This document shows, piece by piece, positions 16,506 to 24,219 of a stretch of DNA of 64,000 bases. Both the position numbers and the translations under genes were made by a program. Origin of the DNA: CAVQGM01 sp963712065 (GTDB taxonomy: Bacteria > Actinomycetota > Acidimicrobiia > Acidimicrobiales > Acidimicrobilacustridaceae); contig CAVQGM010000002.1 in the NCBI GenBank assembly GCA_963712065.1, positions 1,426,001 to 1,490,000 on the forward strand. Reading direction: 5' to 3'. The number at the start of each line of letters is the position of its first letter. The stretch's first letter is position 1. The notes beneath the pieces were generated by a model that had not been told where the DNA came from, ran no database searches, and saw nothing but the letters and a program-made list of their open reading frames with translations.

Positions 16506-17333
16506 ATGAGCCTCGTCTGGATCGACGGATCGCTGCGCGGGCCCGACACCGCCGCGGTGTCGCCGTTCGACCACGGGATCACCGTGGGCGACGGCGTGTT
16601 CGAGACGCTGGAGGTGGTCGACGGGCAGCCGTTCGCCATGCGCCGGCACCTCCTCCGCCTCCGCCGCTCGGCCGCCGGTCTGGGCCTCGAGGTGCCGCGA
16701 TCCGACGCCGAGCTCCGTGAGGCCGCCGCCGCGGTGATCACCGCCAACCACGTCACCCACGGCCGCCTCCGCCTCACCGTCACCGGCGGCGTGGCCCCGC
16801 TCGGCTCGGACCGCGGGGCCGGGGGCGGGACCGTCATCGTGGCGGTGGGTTCGATGCGGGACTGGCCGCCCACCTGCACCGTGGCCACGGTGCCGTGGCG
16901 CCGCAACGAGCACGGCGCCGTGGCCGGGCTGAAGACGACGAGCTACGCCGAGAACGTGGTGGCCCTCGCCCACGCCCACCGGCTGGGGGCCGACGAGGCG
17001 ATCTTCGCCAACACCGCCGGCGACCTCTGCGAGGGCACGGGCAGCAACGTGTTCCTCGGTCGGGAGCTGCGGCTGTGGACCCCGCCGCTGTCGTCGGGCT
17101 GCCTCGCCGGCATCACCCGCGAGCTGGTGCTCGAGCTGGTGCCGGTGGTCGAAGCCGACCTGCCGTTGTCGGCGCTGGCCGAGGCCGACGAGGCGTTCAT
17201 CACCTCGAGCACCCGCGACCTCCAGCCCGTCGCCGTGGTCGACGGTCGGGTGCTCCCGGCGGCGCCCGGGCCGCTCACCATCCAGGCGATGGAGGCGTTC
17301 GCCGAGCTGAAGCGCCGCACGCTCGACCCGTAG
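16506..17333 (+). CDS. pabC: Aminodeoxychorismate lyase / class IV aminotransferase (PabC-like)
   Basis: 275 residues, PLP enzyme of fold type IV. PabC cleaves 4-amino-4-deoxychorismate to 4-aminobenzoate and pyruvate. Motifs: SPFDHGITVGDGVFETLEVV (start of the family), FAMRRHLLRLRRSA, the Schiff-base Lys in GLKTTSYAENVVALAHA, GADEAIFANTAGDLCEGTGSN and SGCLAGITRELVLEL, then EAFITSSTRDLQPVAVVDGR. A branched-chain aminotransferase or D-amino-acid aminotransferase is the alternative, but its short length and pabB nearby favour PabC. It is convergent with birA, 6 bp apart. Confidence 0.87.
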   Translation: MSLVWIDGSLRGPDTAAVSPFDHGITVGDGVFETLEVVDGQPFAMRRHLLRLRRSAAGLGLEVPRSDAELREAAAAVITANHVTHGRLRLTVTGGVAPLGSDRGAGGGTVIVAVGSMRDWPPTCTVATVPWRRNEHGAVAGLKTTSYAENVVALAHAHRLGADEAIFANTAGDLCEGTGSNVFLGRELRLWTPPLSSGCLAGITRELVLELVPVVEADLPLSALAEADEAFITSSTRDLQPVAVVDGRVLPAAPGPLTIQAMEAFAELKRRTLDP

Positions 17334-17339
17334 GGGCCG

Positions 17340-18152
17340 TCACGACCCGCGCAGGTGGATGACGTCGCCGACGGCGATCTCGCGACGCGCGTGGTGGCCG
17401 TGCGTGCCGTGGGGCTGCACCACGAGGTGGCCGCCCTCGGTGACCTCGACGGCCCGACCTTCCACCGCGCCGTCGGCCAGCTCGACGCGGACCTCGCGGC
17501 CGATGGTGCCGGACAGCTCGTGGTAGCGGACGTGCAGCTCCTCGCGCCCACCGGGCAGGCGCAGGCGGTCGGTCCAGCGCTCGAGGACCCGCAGGACGGC
17601 GACCAGCAGCTCCTCCCGGTCGACGTCGCGTTCGACGACGAGGCTGAGGGCGGTGGCGATGCCCTCGAGCTCGGGCGGGATCGACGGCCAGTTCACGTTC
17701 AGGCCGAGGCCGACGACCACCGCGTCGAGGCGACCACCGGTCACGATCGACTCGGCCAGGACGCCGCCCACCTTGCGCCCGTCGTCGCGGTCGCCGCGCA
17801 GGATGACCAGGTCGTTCGGCCACTTGAGCACCGGGAACACCTGGAGGACCTCACCGACCGCCTCGGCGGCCGCCACCCCCATGGCGGTGGTGAGCAGGTG
17901 GGCCTGCTCGGGCGGCAGCTCGGGCCGGAGGAGGACCGAGACCAGCAGCGAGGCGTCGGCCGGCGACTCCCACGTCCGGTCGAGGCGTCCTCGACCGGCG
18001 GTCTGGTGGTCGGCGACGAGCACCACCCCGTCGGGTGCGCCCTCGCGGGCGAGCGCGAGCAGGTCGTCGTTGGTCGAGCCGGTCTCGTCCACCCACCGAA
18101 GATCGGCGAATCGGGTGTCGGCAAGGGCTGATCTGGCACGGTCACCTTCCAT
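17340..18152 (-). CDS. birA: Biotin--[acetyl-CoA-carboxylase] ligase (monofunctional BirA)
   Basis: About 270 residues. Activates biotin as biotinyl-AMP and attaches it to the Lys of biotin carboxyl carrier domains. Catalytic domain motifs: WVDETGSTNDDLLALAREG, the AMP-binding loop ADHQTAGRGRLDRTWESP, LKWPNDLVI, KVGGVLAES and VVVGLGLNVNWPS. The C-terminal SH3-like domain includes IGREVRVELADGAVEGRAVEV. There is no N-terminal helix-turn-helix, so it is not a repressor. I prefer ATG 18152 over ATG 18164 because TATGTT (18160-18165) then lies 7 nt upstream. It is divergent from the biotin carboxylase gene, whose product is its substrate. Confidence 0.92.
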   Translation of the reverse strand: MEGDRARSALADTRFADLRWVDETGSTNDDLLALAREGAPDGVVLVADHQTAGRGRLDRTWESPADASLLVSVLLRPELPPEQAHLLTTAMGVAAAEAVGEVLQVFPVLKWPNDLVILRGDRDDGRKVGGVLAESIVTGGRLDAVVVGLGLNVNWPSIPPELEGIATALSLVVERDVDREELLVAVLRVLERWTDRLRLPGGREELHVRYHELSGTIGREVRVELADGAVEGRAVEVTEGGHLVVQPHGTHGHHARREIAVGDVIHLRGS

Positions 18153-18157
18153 GCCCC

Positions 18158-18165
18158 TAAACATA
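18158..18165. promoter_or_regulatory. Overlapping bidirectional -10 region birA / biotin carboxylase
   Basis: The plus strand reads TAAACATA at 18158-18165. TAAACA (plus) ends 6 nt before GTG 18170; its complement gives TATGTT (minus, 18165 to 18160), 7 nt before ATG 18152. A single AT-rich octamer thus probably drives both genes as leaderless mRNAs. Confidence 0.5.
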
Positions 18166-18169
18166 TGGC

Positions 18170-19945
18170 GTGTTCACCAAGGTCCTCATCGCCAACCGGG
18201 GCGAGATCGCCGTCCGGGTCATCCGTGCCTGCCAGGAGCTCGGCGTCACCACCGTCGCCGTGTACTCCGAGCTCGACCGCGACGCCCTCCACGTCCGGAT
18301 CGCCGACGAGGCCTACGCCCTCGGGGGGCAGACCGCCGCCGAGAGCTACCTCAACACCGAGGCGATCCTCGACGTGATCCGCCGCTCGGGGGCCGAGGCC
18401 GTGCACCCCGGCTACGGGTTCTTCTCGGAGAACACCGACTTCGCCCGGGCGATCACCGACCTCGGGGTGGCGTTCATCGGGCCGCCGCCCGAGGCGATCG
18501 AGGTGATGGGCGACAAGGTGAGCAGTCGCAAGGCGGCGGAGGCCGCCGGCGTCGAGGGTGTGCCCGGCACCACCGAGTTCCTCACCTCGGCCGACGAGGT
18601 CGTCGCCTTCGGTGACGAGCACGGCTGGCCGGTGGCCATCAAGGCCGCCTACGGGGGCGGCGGGCGCGGCATGCGCGTGGTGGCCTCGGCCGACGACGCC
18701 GCCCACGCCCTCGAGTCGGCCCAGTCGGAGGCGCTCAAGGGGTTCGGACGGGACGAGTGCTACCTCGAGCGGTACCTGACCTGGCCCCGCCACATCGAGA
18801 TGCAGATCGTCGGCGACCGGCACGGCAACTGCGTGTGGGTGAGCGAGCGCGACTGCTCGGCCCAGCGCCGCCACCAGAAGCTGATCGAGGAGAGCCCCGC
18901 TCCCGCGTTCCCCGACGAGATCCGCCAGGCGATGGGCGCCGCCGCCGTCAAGGTCGCCAAGGCCTGCGGCTACTACAACGCCGGCACGGTCGAGTTCCTC
19001 TACCAGGACGGCGAGTTCTACTTCCTCGAGATGAACACCCGGCTGCAGGTCGAGCACCCCATCACCGAGATGGTGAGCGGCATCGACCTCGTCCGCGAGC
19101 AGCTTCGGGTCGCCGCCGGCGAGGAGCTGTCGTTCACCCAGGACGAGATCGAGCGGCGGGGCCACTCGATCGAGGTGCGCGTCAACGCCGAGGACCCGGC
19201 CGGCGGCGCGTTCCTGCCCTCCCCCGGTCGCATCTCGACCCTCGTGCCGCCGCAGGGCTTCGGCACCCGCTGGGACGGCGGCTACGAGAGCGGCGACGAG
19301 GTCAGCCAGTACTACGACAACCTCGTCGGCAAGCTGATCGTGTGGGGTTCCGACCGGGAGACGGCCATCCGGCGCATGTTGCGGGCGCTGCGCGAGTTCC
19401 GCATCGAGGGCATCGCCACCACCATCCCGGCCGACATCGCCATCCTCGACCACCCCGACTTCCACGCCGCGGAGCACTCCACCAAGTGGGTGGAGGAGAC
19501 CCTCGACCTGTCCGGGGTCCGGGCGTCGCCGGCGCCACCCGCCGACGAGGGCGAGGACCCCAAGGTCGAGCGCGACGTCGACGTCGAGGTCGACGGGCGA
19601 CGCTTCTCGGTCAAGCTGTGGGTGCCGGCGTCGCAGGCCGGTGCGGTCGCCGTCGGCCCGGCCGGTGCGGCGACGGCGGCGTCGCGGCCCCGTCGCTCGA
19701 GCGCCGGCTCGGGTGCGGGTGCGGCCGCCGGTTCGGGCGCGGTCACCGTGCCCATGCAGGGCACCATCGTGAAGGTGCTCGTCGAGGTCGGCCAGGAGGT
19801 CGAGGAAGGCGCGACCGTGTGCGTCCTCGAGGCGATGAAGATGGAGAACAACATCGCCGCCGAGAAGGCGGGCACCGTGAGCGAGGTCAAGGTGGCCCCG
19901 GGCGACTCCGTCAGCTCGGGTGACGTCATCGTCGTGATCGGCTGA
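18170..19945 (+). CDS. accA: Acetyl/propionyl-CoA carboxylase alpha subunit (biotin carboxylase + BCCP)
   Basis: 591 residues, intact. The biotin carboxylase half carboxylates biotin with ATP and bicarbonate; the C-terminal BCCP domain carries the biotin. Visible: KVLIANRGEIAVRVIRACQE at the start, AVHPGYGFFSENTDFA, the ATP-grasp Gly loop AAYGGGGRGMRVV, ERDCSAQRRHQKLIEE, EMNTRLQVEHPITEMVSGID, INGREC-like region replaced by VRVNAEDPAGGAFLPSPGRI. An Ala/Ser/Arg-rich linker (about 490-515) leads to the BCCP domain with biotinylated Lys 557 in LEAMKMENNI. Fused alpha subunits of this kind work with separate AccB/PccB carboxyltransferases in actinobacteria. birA is immediately divergent (18 bp between starts). 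The symbol accA follows actinobacterial usage (accA1/A3). Confidence 0.95.
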   Translation: MFTKVLIANRGEIAVRVIRACQELGVTTVAVYSELDRDALHVRIADEAYALGGQTAAESYLNTEAILDVIRRSGAEAVHPGYGFFSENTDFARAITDLGVAFIGPPPEAIEVMGDKVSSRKAAEAAGVEGVPGTTEFLTSADEVVAFGDEHGWPVAIKAAYGGGGRGMRVVASADDAAHALESAQSEALKGFGRDECYLERYLTWPRHIEMQIVGDRHGNCVWVSERDCSAQRRHQKLIEESPAPAFPDEIRQAMGAAAVKVAKACGYYNAGTVEFLYQDGEFYFLEMNTRLQVEHPITEMVSGIDLVREQLRVAAGEELSFTQDEIERRGHSIEVRVNAEDPAGGAFLPSPGRISTLVPPQGFGTRWDGGYESGDEVSQYYDNLVGKLIVWGSDRETAIRRMLRALREFRIEGIATTIPADIAILDHPDFHAAEHSTKWVEETLDLSGVRASPAPPADEGEDPKVERDVDVEVDGRRFSVKLWVPASQAGAVAVGPAGAATAASRPRRSSAGSGAGAAAGSGAVTVPMQGTIVKVLVEVGQEVEEGATVCVLEAMKMENNIAAEKAGTVSEVKVAPGDSVSSGDVIVVIG

Positions 19946-19948
19946 CGG

Positions 19949-19972
19949 GCCCCCGCGTTCGTGGCGGGGGGC
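19949..19972. terminator. GC-rich hairpin between convergent genes
   Basis: CCCCCGC (19950-19956) pairs with GCGGGGG (19964-19970) around a 7-nt loop, in the 60-bp gap between the convergent biotin carboxylase and LPRTG genes. No U-tract follows in either direction, so termination efficiency is uncertain. Confidence 0.5.
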
Positions 19973-20005
19973 GCCTCCGTCAGCCGACGACGAGCTGGCG
20001 GCGGG

Positions 20006-20548
20006 CTACACCGATTCGGTCTGGCGGCGGCCCTGCACGAAGCGGGCGCCGACGACGGCGAGCACGCCGCCGGCCACGAGCAGGGCGGCGATGCCGGCGA
20101 GCGGGAGGCTGTCGCTGCCGGTGCGCGGCAGCTGCTGGTTGCCGGCCACCTGCACCGCGCCGCCCTCGGCGGCGGAGATCGTCAGCGCCTGACCGATGGC
20201 CCCGCACTCGGCGATGATCGTGACCGTGCCCTCGAGGTCGGCGGGCACGGTGTAGGGGAACTCGAACCGGCCGGACGCGTCCGCGGTCACGGTCTGGGAG
20301 GGCGAGTCGTTGACGCTGATCTCGACCTGCTCGCCCGCGCCCCAGCCGGTGCCGATCACGGTGACCGTCTCGCCCGGCGAGGCCGTGGTGCGATCGGCGG
20401 TGAAGGTCGTGGAGCCCTCGTAGTTCTCGGCCAGGAACCCGCAACTGGCGGACTCCTGGGCCCCGGCGGGCACCGCAGCGAAGGCGAGGGCGGCGAGCGC
20501 CGCCACCACGACGGCGATGGCCGAACGGCCGATCAGCGAATGGCGCAT
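20006..20548 (-). CDS. LPXTG-anchored surface protein
   Basis: 180 residues from ATG 20548, which has GGAG about 10 nt upstream (an in-frame upstream start would add 23 implausible residues). Signal peptide about 1-31 (hydrophobic IAVVVAALAALAFAAVPAGA, then QE). The mature part, with three Cys, contains a single beta-sandwich of the Ig/CBM type: TTASPGETVTVIGTGWGAGE and GRFEFPYTVPADLEGTVT. At 140-144 is the sorting motif LPRTG, followed by a hydrophobic stretch (about 148-168) and a basic tail QGRRQTESV. A sortase would couple it to peptidoglycan; none lies in the window. The convergent neighbour is the biotin carboxylase. Confidence 0.85.
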   Translation of the reverse strand: MRHSLIGRSAIAVVVAALAALAFAAVPAGAQESASCGFLAENYEGSTTFTADRTTASPGETVTVIGTGWGAGEQVEISVNDSPSQTVTADASGRFEFPYTVPADLEGTVTIIAECGAIGQALTISAAEGGAVQVAGNQQLPRTGSDSLPLAGIAALLVAGGVLAVVGARFVQGRRQTESV

Positions 20549-20626
20549 GTTGTCACTCCAAGCTCGGACGCACGGCCGATCGGCCGCGTGCACTCCGGAA
20601 CAGTCTCCCTCGGTCACGCAGCGTGG

Positions 20627-22924
20627 TCAACTGCCGATGACGCGCTCGACCGGATCGGGCCCGCCCACCACGGTCACGGTGCTCGGAGCCCCCTCCACCA
20701 CGAGGGACGCGGCATCGGCGTGCACGAGGGGTTGGGCGTCGACCCGGACCCGGTAGACGGGGTCCGGCACCAGGAACCCGGCCAGCCCGAAGCGCACCGT
20801 GCGCGCCTCGCCGGCGGGGATGGTCACGGTCACGGTGTGGGCCCACCACCCGAGCTCGCGCTGGGACTGGACGGGCACGGCCCGCCCGTCGACCTCGACG
20901 GTGGTCGTCAGGAGGGGGCCGTACCAGGTGACGTCGAGGGTGTTCGAGCCGACGGGGCGGGGTTCGGCCGACTCCGCAGGCGTAGGCCCTCCGAACACGT
21001 CGCGGTTGCCGATGACGTAGCCGGGCAGGCCGCTCGCCGGCGCGTCGTTGCGCAGGGTGATCTCGGCGGTGGCCTCGGTGGCGCCGGAGTCGGGATCGAA
21101 CCGCACCCGGTAGTCGATGGTGCGGTGCAGGAAGGCGTCGATCTTGTTGGGGTTGGCGTTCGCGGTGCGGGGGGCGACGAGATCGCCGCCGTCGGGTCGG
21201 GGGAAGGCGCGGGCGAGGCCGATCTCGTCGAGGAACGCCTCGGCCTCCGGGTCGTCGAAGGCGACGAATCGGAGCCGACCGTCCTCCACCGCCGGCGCGA
21301 GGGCGTCGGTGATCGCCTTCGGCCCCGGGAGCTCGACGCCGACCAGTCGGTCGAAGGTCGCCCGCGCCACGTCGGCGAGCAGGTCGGTCCGCTCGTCGAC
21401 GTCGGGGTAGGACACGTACTGGTCGGTCAGGAGGAACGGCGCCGCGTTCCACTGGTCGAGGGCGAACGGCAGCCCCGGCACCTCCACCGCACCCGTGATG
21501 GAGAGCAGGGCGGCGAGGCCGTAGGGGTCGACGTAGAGGACACCGTCGAAGCCGGCGACGTCGGCGCCCGCCGGCGCGGGGAAGACCTGCGAGGCCACGG
21601 CGGCGACGCTGGGGAAGTCGGGGCTGGCGGTGACGTTGCCGAGGTTCTGGGCGGGGGCGAGCGCCCCGTACCGCTGCAGGTACTCCTCGACCTCGATGGG
21701 TGTGCCGCCGCTGGCGGCCAGGTCGACCGTCCGCCCGGTGGTCTCGAGCTCCACCCGGCCGGCGTCGGCGGTCAGCACCCCGTAGGCCCCGGCGAAGCCA
21801 CCGAGACCACGCGACTCGGCCGGCGTCCCGAACAGCACCAGGTACCGACGCGGGCCTTCGGCGCCCAACAACCCGGGCACCACCCGCACCGCGGCCTCCG
21901 TCCGCCGTCCCGTCCCGAGCTTGTCGTCGAGGTCCCTCGTCACCCGCTCGAGCCGGTCGGCCACCGGTCGGAGCAGCCAGCCGTCCGCCTCGGCGGTGCT
22001 CGAGGCGACCACGGCGCGTTCCAGCGCATCGGTCGTCGCCTCGACGAGGGGCGTCGCCTCCTCCAGGCGGGCGAGGTCGACCCGGCCGTCGATCGGGCGC
22101 AGCTCCTGGTACGGCACCGCCCGGAGGGAGGCCGCGGCCGTGTCGGCCACCTCGATGGCCGACGCGGCGAGCGTCGTCGTGGCGTCGACGTGCTGGGCCA
22201 GGACGGGCACGAGCCGGGCCGGCTGGGCCCACGGCGCCTCGATCCGGTCCTGCGCGGCACCGAACGCGCTCGCCGAGGCCTGGAGGTCCTCGGCGGCCCT
22301 GGCGTCGTCGCCGTCTTCGAGCGCCGAGACCCCGGCCTCTCCCGCGTTGATCGCCTCGTGGAACGAGCCGCGGGCGGTCAACGCCGCCACCCCGAACCCG
22401 GCGACGGCCAACAGCACGAAGCCGCTGGCGGCGAGGCCGACGAGGCGCGCCGCCCGCTGGGGGGCCGGTGGCGCGTGCCGGTAGCCGGAGACGATCAACG
22501 GGACGATGACGAGGGCGACGACCAGGGACTCGGCCCCGAAGCCACCGGTGATCTCGAGGCGCAACAGCACCTGCACCACCGCGGCGGCGACGAGCAGGCT
22601 CGGCCACCGTGGGGCACGACGATCGAGTGCGGTCCACGCGGCACCGGCCAACGCCAACGCGGCCACGGGGATCCATGCCCCCTCGGCACCCCACAGGGCG
22701 ACGGCGGCCGCCGGCACGAGGCTCCAGGGACGGGCGCGGGAAGCGGCCAGCACGAAGACCACGGCCACGAGGACGCGCCAGAACCCGTCGACGGCGGTGA
22801 GGCCCGTCGGCTCCCCGGAGGCGAGCACGGCCCCGACGACCGTCACCACGACGGCACCGACGAGCACCGGGGTCGGCACCGGTGGCCGGCGGGGATCGGC
22901 GGCCACCGGCCGCGTCTCGGTCAT
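20627..22924 (-). CDS. DUF4012-domain polytopic membrane protein
   Basis: 765 residues, intact. About six hydrophobic segments fill residues 18-185 (for example VLVGAVVVTVVGAVLA, VLVAVVFVLAASRA, FVLLAVAGFGVAALTA). The rest is extracellular: an alpha-helical linker (about 190-330) and a DUF4012 region with RYLVLFGTPAESRGLGGFAGAYG, NVTASPDFPSVAAVASQVF, and the C-terminal FLHRTIDYRVRFDPDSG. DUF4012 proteins are common in actinobacterial exopolysaccharide loci; no activity is established to my knowledge. TAGGCT lies 8 nt before ATG 22924, so it is probably leaderless. Its 3' end is 78 bp from the LPRTG gene start. Confidence 0.85.
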   Translation of the reverse strand: MTETRPVAADPRRPPVPTPVLVGAVVVTVVGAVLASGEPTGLTAVDGFWRVLVAVVFVLAASRARPWSLVPAAAVALWGAEGAWIPVAALALAGAAWTALDRRAPRWPSLLVAAAVVQVLLRLEITGGFGAESLVVALVIVPLIVSGYRHAPPAPQRAARLVGLAASGFVLLAVAGFGVAALTARGSFHEAINAGEAGVSALEDGDDARAAEDLQASASAFGAAQDRIEAPWAQPARLVPVLAQHVDATTTLAASAIEVADTAAASLRAVPYQELRPIDGRVDLARLEEATPLVEATTDALERAVVASSTAEADGWLLRPVADRLERVTRDLDDKLGTGRRTEAAVRVVPGLLGAEGPRRYLVLFGTPAESRGLGGFAGAYGVLTADAGRVELETTGRTVDLAASGGTPIEVEEYLQRYGALAPAQNLGNVTASPDFPSVAAVASQVFPAPAGADVAGFDGVLYVDPYGLAALLSITGAVEVPGLPFALDQWNAAPFLLTDQYVSYPDVDERTDLLADVARATFDRLVGVELPGPKAITDALAPAVEDGRLRFVAFDDPEAEAFLDEIGLARAFPRPDGGDLVAPRTANANPNKIDAFLHRTIDYRVRFDPDSGATEATAEITLRNDAPASGLPGYVIGNRDVFGGPTPAESAEPRPVGSNTLDVTWYGPLLTTTVEVDGRAVPVQSQRELGWWAHTVTVTIPAGEARTVRFGLAGFLVPDPVYRVRVDAQPLVHADAASLVVEGAPSTVTVVGGPDPVERVIGS

Positions 22925-22932
22925 CGACCGGG

Positions 22933-22938
22933 AGCCTA
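22933..22938 (-). promoter_or_regulatory. -10 element TAGGCT for leaderless DUF4012 gene
   Basis: TAGGCT on the minus strand ends 8 nt before ATG 22924. Confidence 0.45.
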
Positions 22939-22970
22939 CGGTGGTGAGTCGGCTCCCGGAGGTCGCGTCG

Positions 22971-23318
22971 TCAGCGGGTCGCGACGTCGCGGTCGCGCCT
23001 CAACCGAGGCAGCAGGAGCGAGCCGGTCAGGGCGCCGGCCGGCACGACGGCGACGAGCCACCCGAGGCCGAGCGCCACCTGCCACGTGCCGTCGAGGGAG
23101 CCCAGCGCGCCCGAGGTCGCGATCAGCACCCCGACGAGCAGCGTCGCCAGGCCCCCGACGACGGCACCGAGGCGCACCAGTCGCACGGTGGCGGCGTCGG
23201 CGGACCGGGCGGGCGGTGATGCGGACACCCACTCTCCGTCGGCCGCCACACCGTGGCTCTTGAGGTGCCAGACGATCTCGTCGAAGCGCCGGTCGACGTC
23301 ACCCTGGTCGGTTCGCAC
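22971..23318 (-). CDS. Small two-helix membrane protein
   Basis: 115 residues from GTG 23318 (AGGGGGG about 6 nt upstream). A soluble N-terminal part of about 45 residues (QGDVDRRFDEIVWHLKSHG) is followed by two membrane helices: about 50-69 (LGAVVGGLATLLVGVLIATS) and about 80-102 (VALGLGWLVAVVPAGALTGS), and a basic end RLRRDRDVATR. No family recognised. It sits upstream of the DUF4012 gene on the same strand, but a promoter lies between. Confidence 0.65.
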   Translation of the reverse strand: MRTDQGDVDRRFDEIVWHLKSHGVAADGEWVSASPPARSADAATVRLVRLGAVVGGLATLLVGVLIATSGALGSLDGTWQVALGLGWLVAVVPAGALTGSLLLPRLRRDRDVATR

Positions 23319-23439
23319 GAGGCCCCCCTCTGAACACACCCGGGACGGTTCGCCCCGGACCGAGCTGGAACCATTGAAACGGCGGGCCTCTGCCCGATGG
23401 TGGATGGTGGGCGAGCCCCGGGGTCCCGTGCCGCCCGGA

Positions 23440-23445
23440 TACGAT
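23440..23445 (+). promoter_or_regulatory. -10 element TACGAT for leaderless gene 23455-24210
   Basis: TACGAT ends 9 nt before ATG 23455. The 136-bp gap to the divergent gene start at 23318 holds nothing else that I can identify. Confidence 0.45.
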
Positions 23446-23454
23446 GCGTCGGCC

Positions 23455-24210
23455 ATGAGCATGCGAGCCCCGGAGCGTCCGTCAGACGAGCAGGGTCCCT
23501 CCCGGCTGCCTGCGCTGCGCTCGCAGTTCGACAGCCTGCTCGACCTCGCCGACGAGTTCGAGGGACGGCCGTCCGGGCCTGCCGCGGCCGGCACACCCCT
23601 CCCGAACCCGCCCCGCGACCTGCTCCCGGCGGTGCGCCCGAAGCCCCCCCGGTCCCAGGTGCGAAAGGACATGGTCTGGCTGGCCGCCGTGGGAGCGGTG
23701 CTCGTCGTGCTGATCGCCGGGTTCCTGGTCGCAGGCGACAGCCTGGAACGCGTCTTCCGTGGGGACGGCCCGTACCTCGAGGACGAGGTCGGAACGGTGG
23801 GACCGCCGGCCAGCGAGGTGCGAGACCCCGGCGTCGATGGCGGCAGCCCCGGAGACGACGCCGTCCCGGCCGACTCGACCGTGCCCGAGCCGGATGCCCC
23901 CCCAACCGACGTGGCTCCCGCGGGGTGTGGCGCGGCCGACCTGCTCGGTGCCGCCCAGGCCCTCACCCCCGATGTCCCTCTGACGCTCACCGACAAGCGC
24001 TGCGAAGGCCCCTACGCGGTCGTGGGGCTCATGAGCGCGCCGACCGTCACCCCCGAGCAGCAGGTGCCAGCGGCGTGGGCTGCGTTCCGGCTCGACGGCG
24101 CCACGTGGCAACGACTCGGTGGCGGTTTCATCCTCGACGGGAGCTGGCCCGACGGGTGTCGGGCGCTCGTCGCCGCCGACCCTGCCTTCCCCGTCGGCCT
24201 CTGCGGCTGA
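23455..24210 (+). CDS. Single-pass membrane protein of unknown function
   Basis: 251 residues. Cytoplasmic N-terminus of about 70 residues with an acidic amphipathic segment (LRSQFDSLLDLADEFEG), then one membrane helix about 73-96 (MVWLAAVGAVLVVLIAGFLV). The outside part begins with an acidic Gly/Pro/Asp linker (about 105-155) and ends in a compact domain with four Cys (GCGAADLL, DKRCEGPYAV, DGCRALVA, GLCG), probably two disulfides. The pattern YAVVGLMSAP...AAWAAFRLDG...WQRLGGGFILDG resembles small extracytoplasmic lipoprotein-like domains in actinobacteria. Start ATG 23455 fits the TACGAT element 9 nt upstream. Convergent with the coiled-coil gene. Confidence 0.7.
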   Translation: MSMRAPERPSDEQGPSRLPALRSQFDSLLDLADEFEGRPSGPAAAGTPLPNPPRDLLPAVRPKPPRSQVRKDMVWLAAVGAVLVVLIAGFLVAGDSLERVFRGDGPYLEDEVGTVGPPASEVRDPGVDGGSPGDDAVPADSTVPEPDAPPTDVAPAGCGAADLLGAAQALTPDVPLTLTDKRCEGPYAVVGLMSAPTVTPEQQVPAAWAAFRLDGATWQRLGGGFILDGSWPDGCRALVAADPAFPVGLCG

Positions 24211-24219
24211 GCGGAACGC

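Noticed and set aside
18152..18164. birA start at ATG 18164
   Set aside because: It would leave only 5 bp to the divergent start and no -10 element at leaderless distance, while ATG 18152 has TATGTT 7 nt upstream.
20549..20617. Upstream start of the LPRTG protein
   Set aside because: The extra 23 residues precede a normal signal peptide and would disrupt export; ATG 20548 has a Shine-Dalgarno.
19961..23263. 1100-codon open frame on the plus strand opposite the LPRTG and DUF4012 genes
   Set aside because: Its composition (Gly/Arg/His/Pro-rich, no domains) is the antisense shadow of two well-supported minus-strand genes in high-GC DNA.
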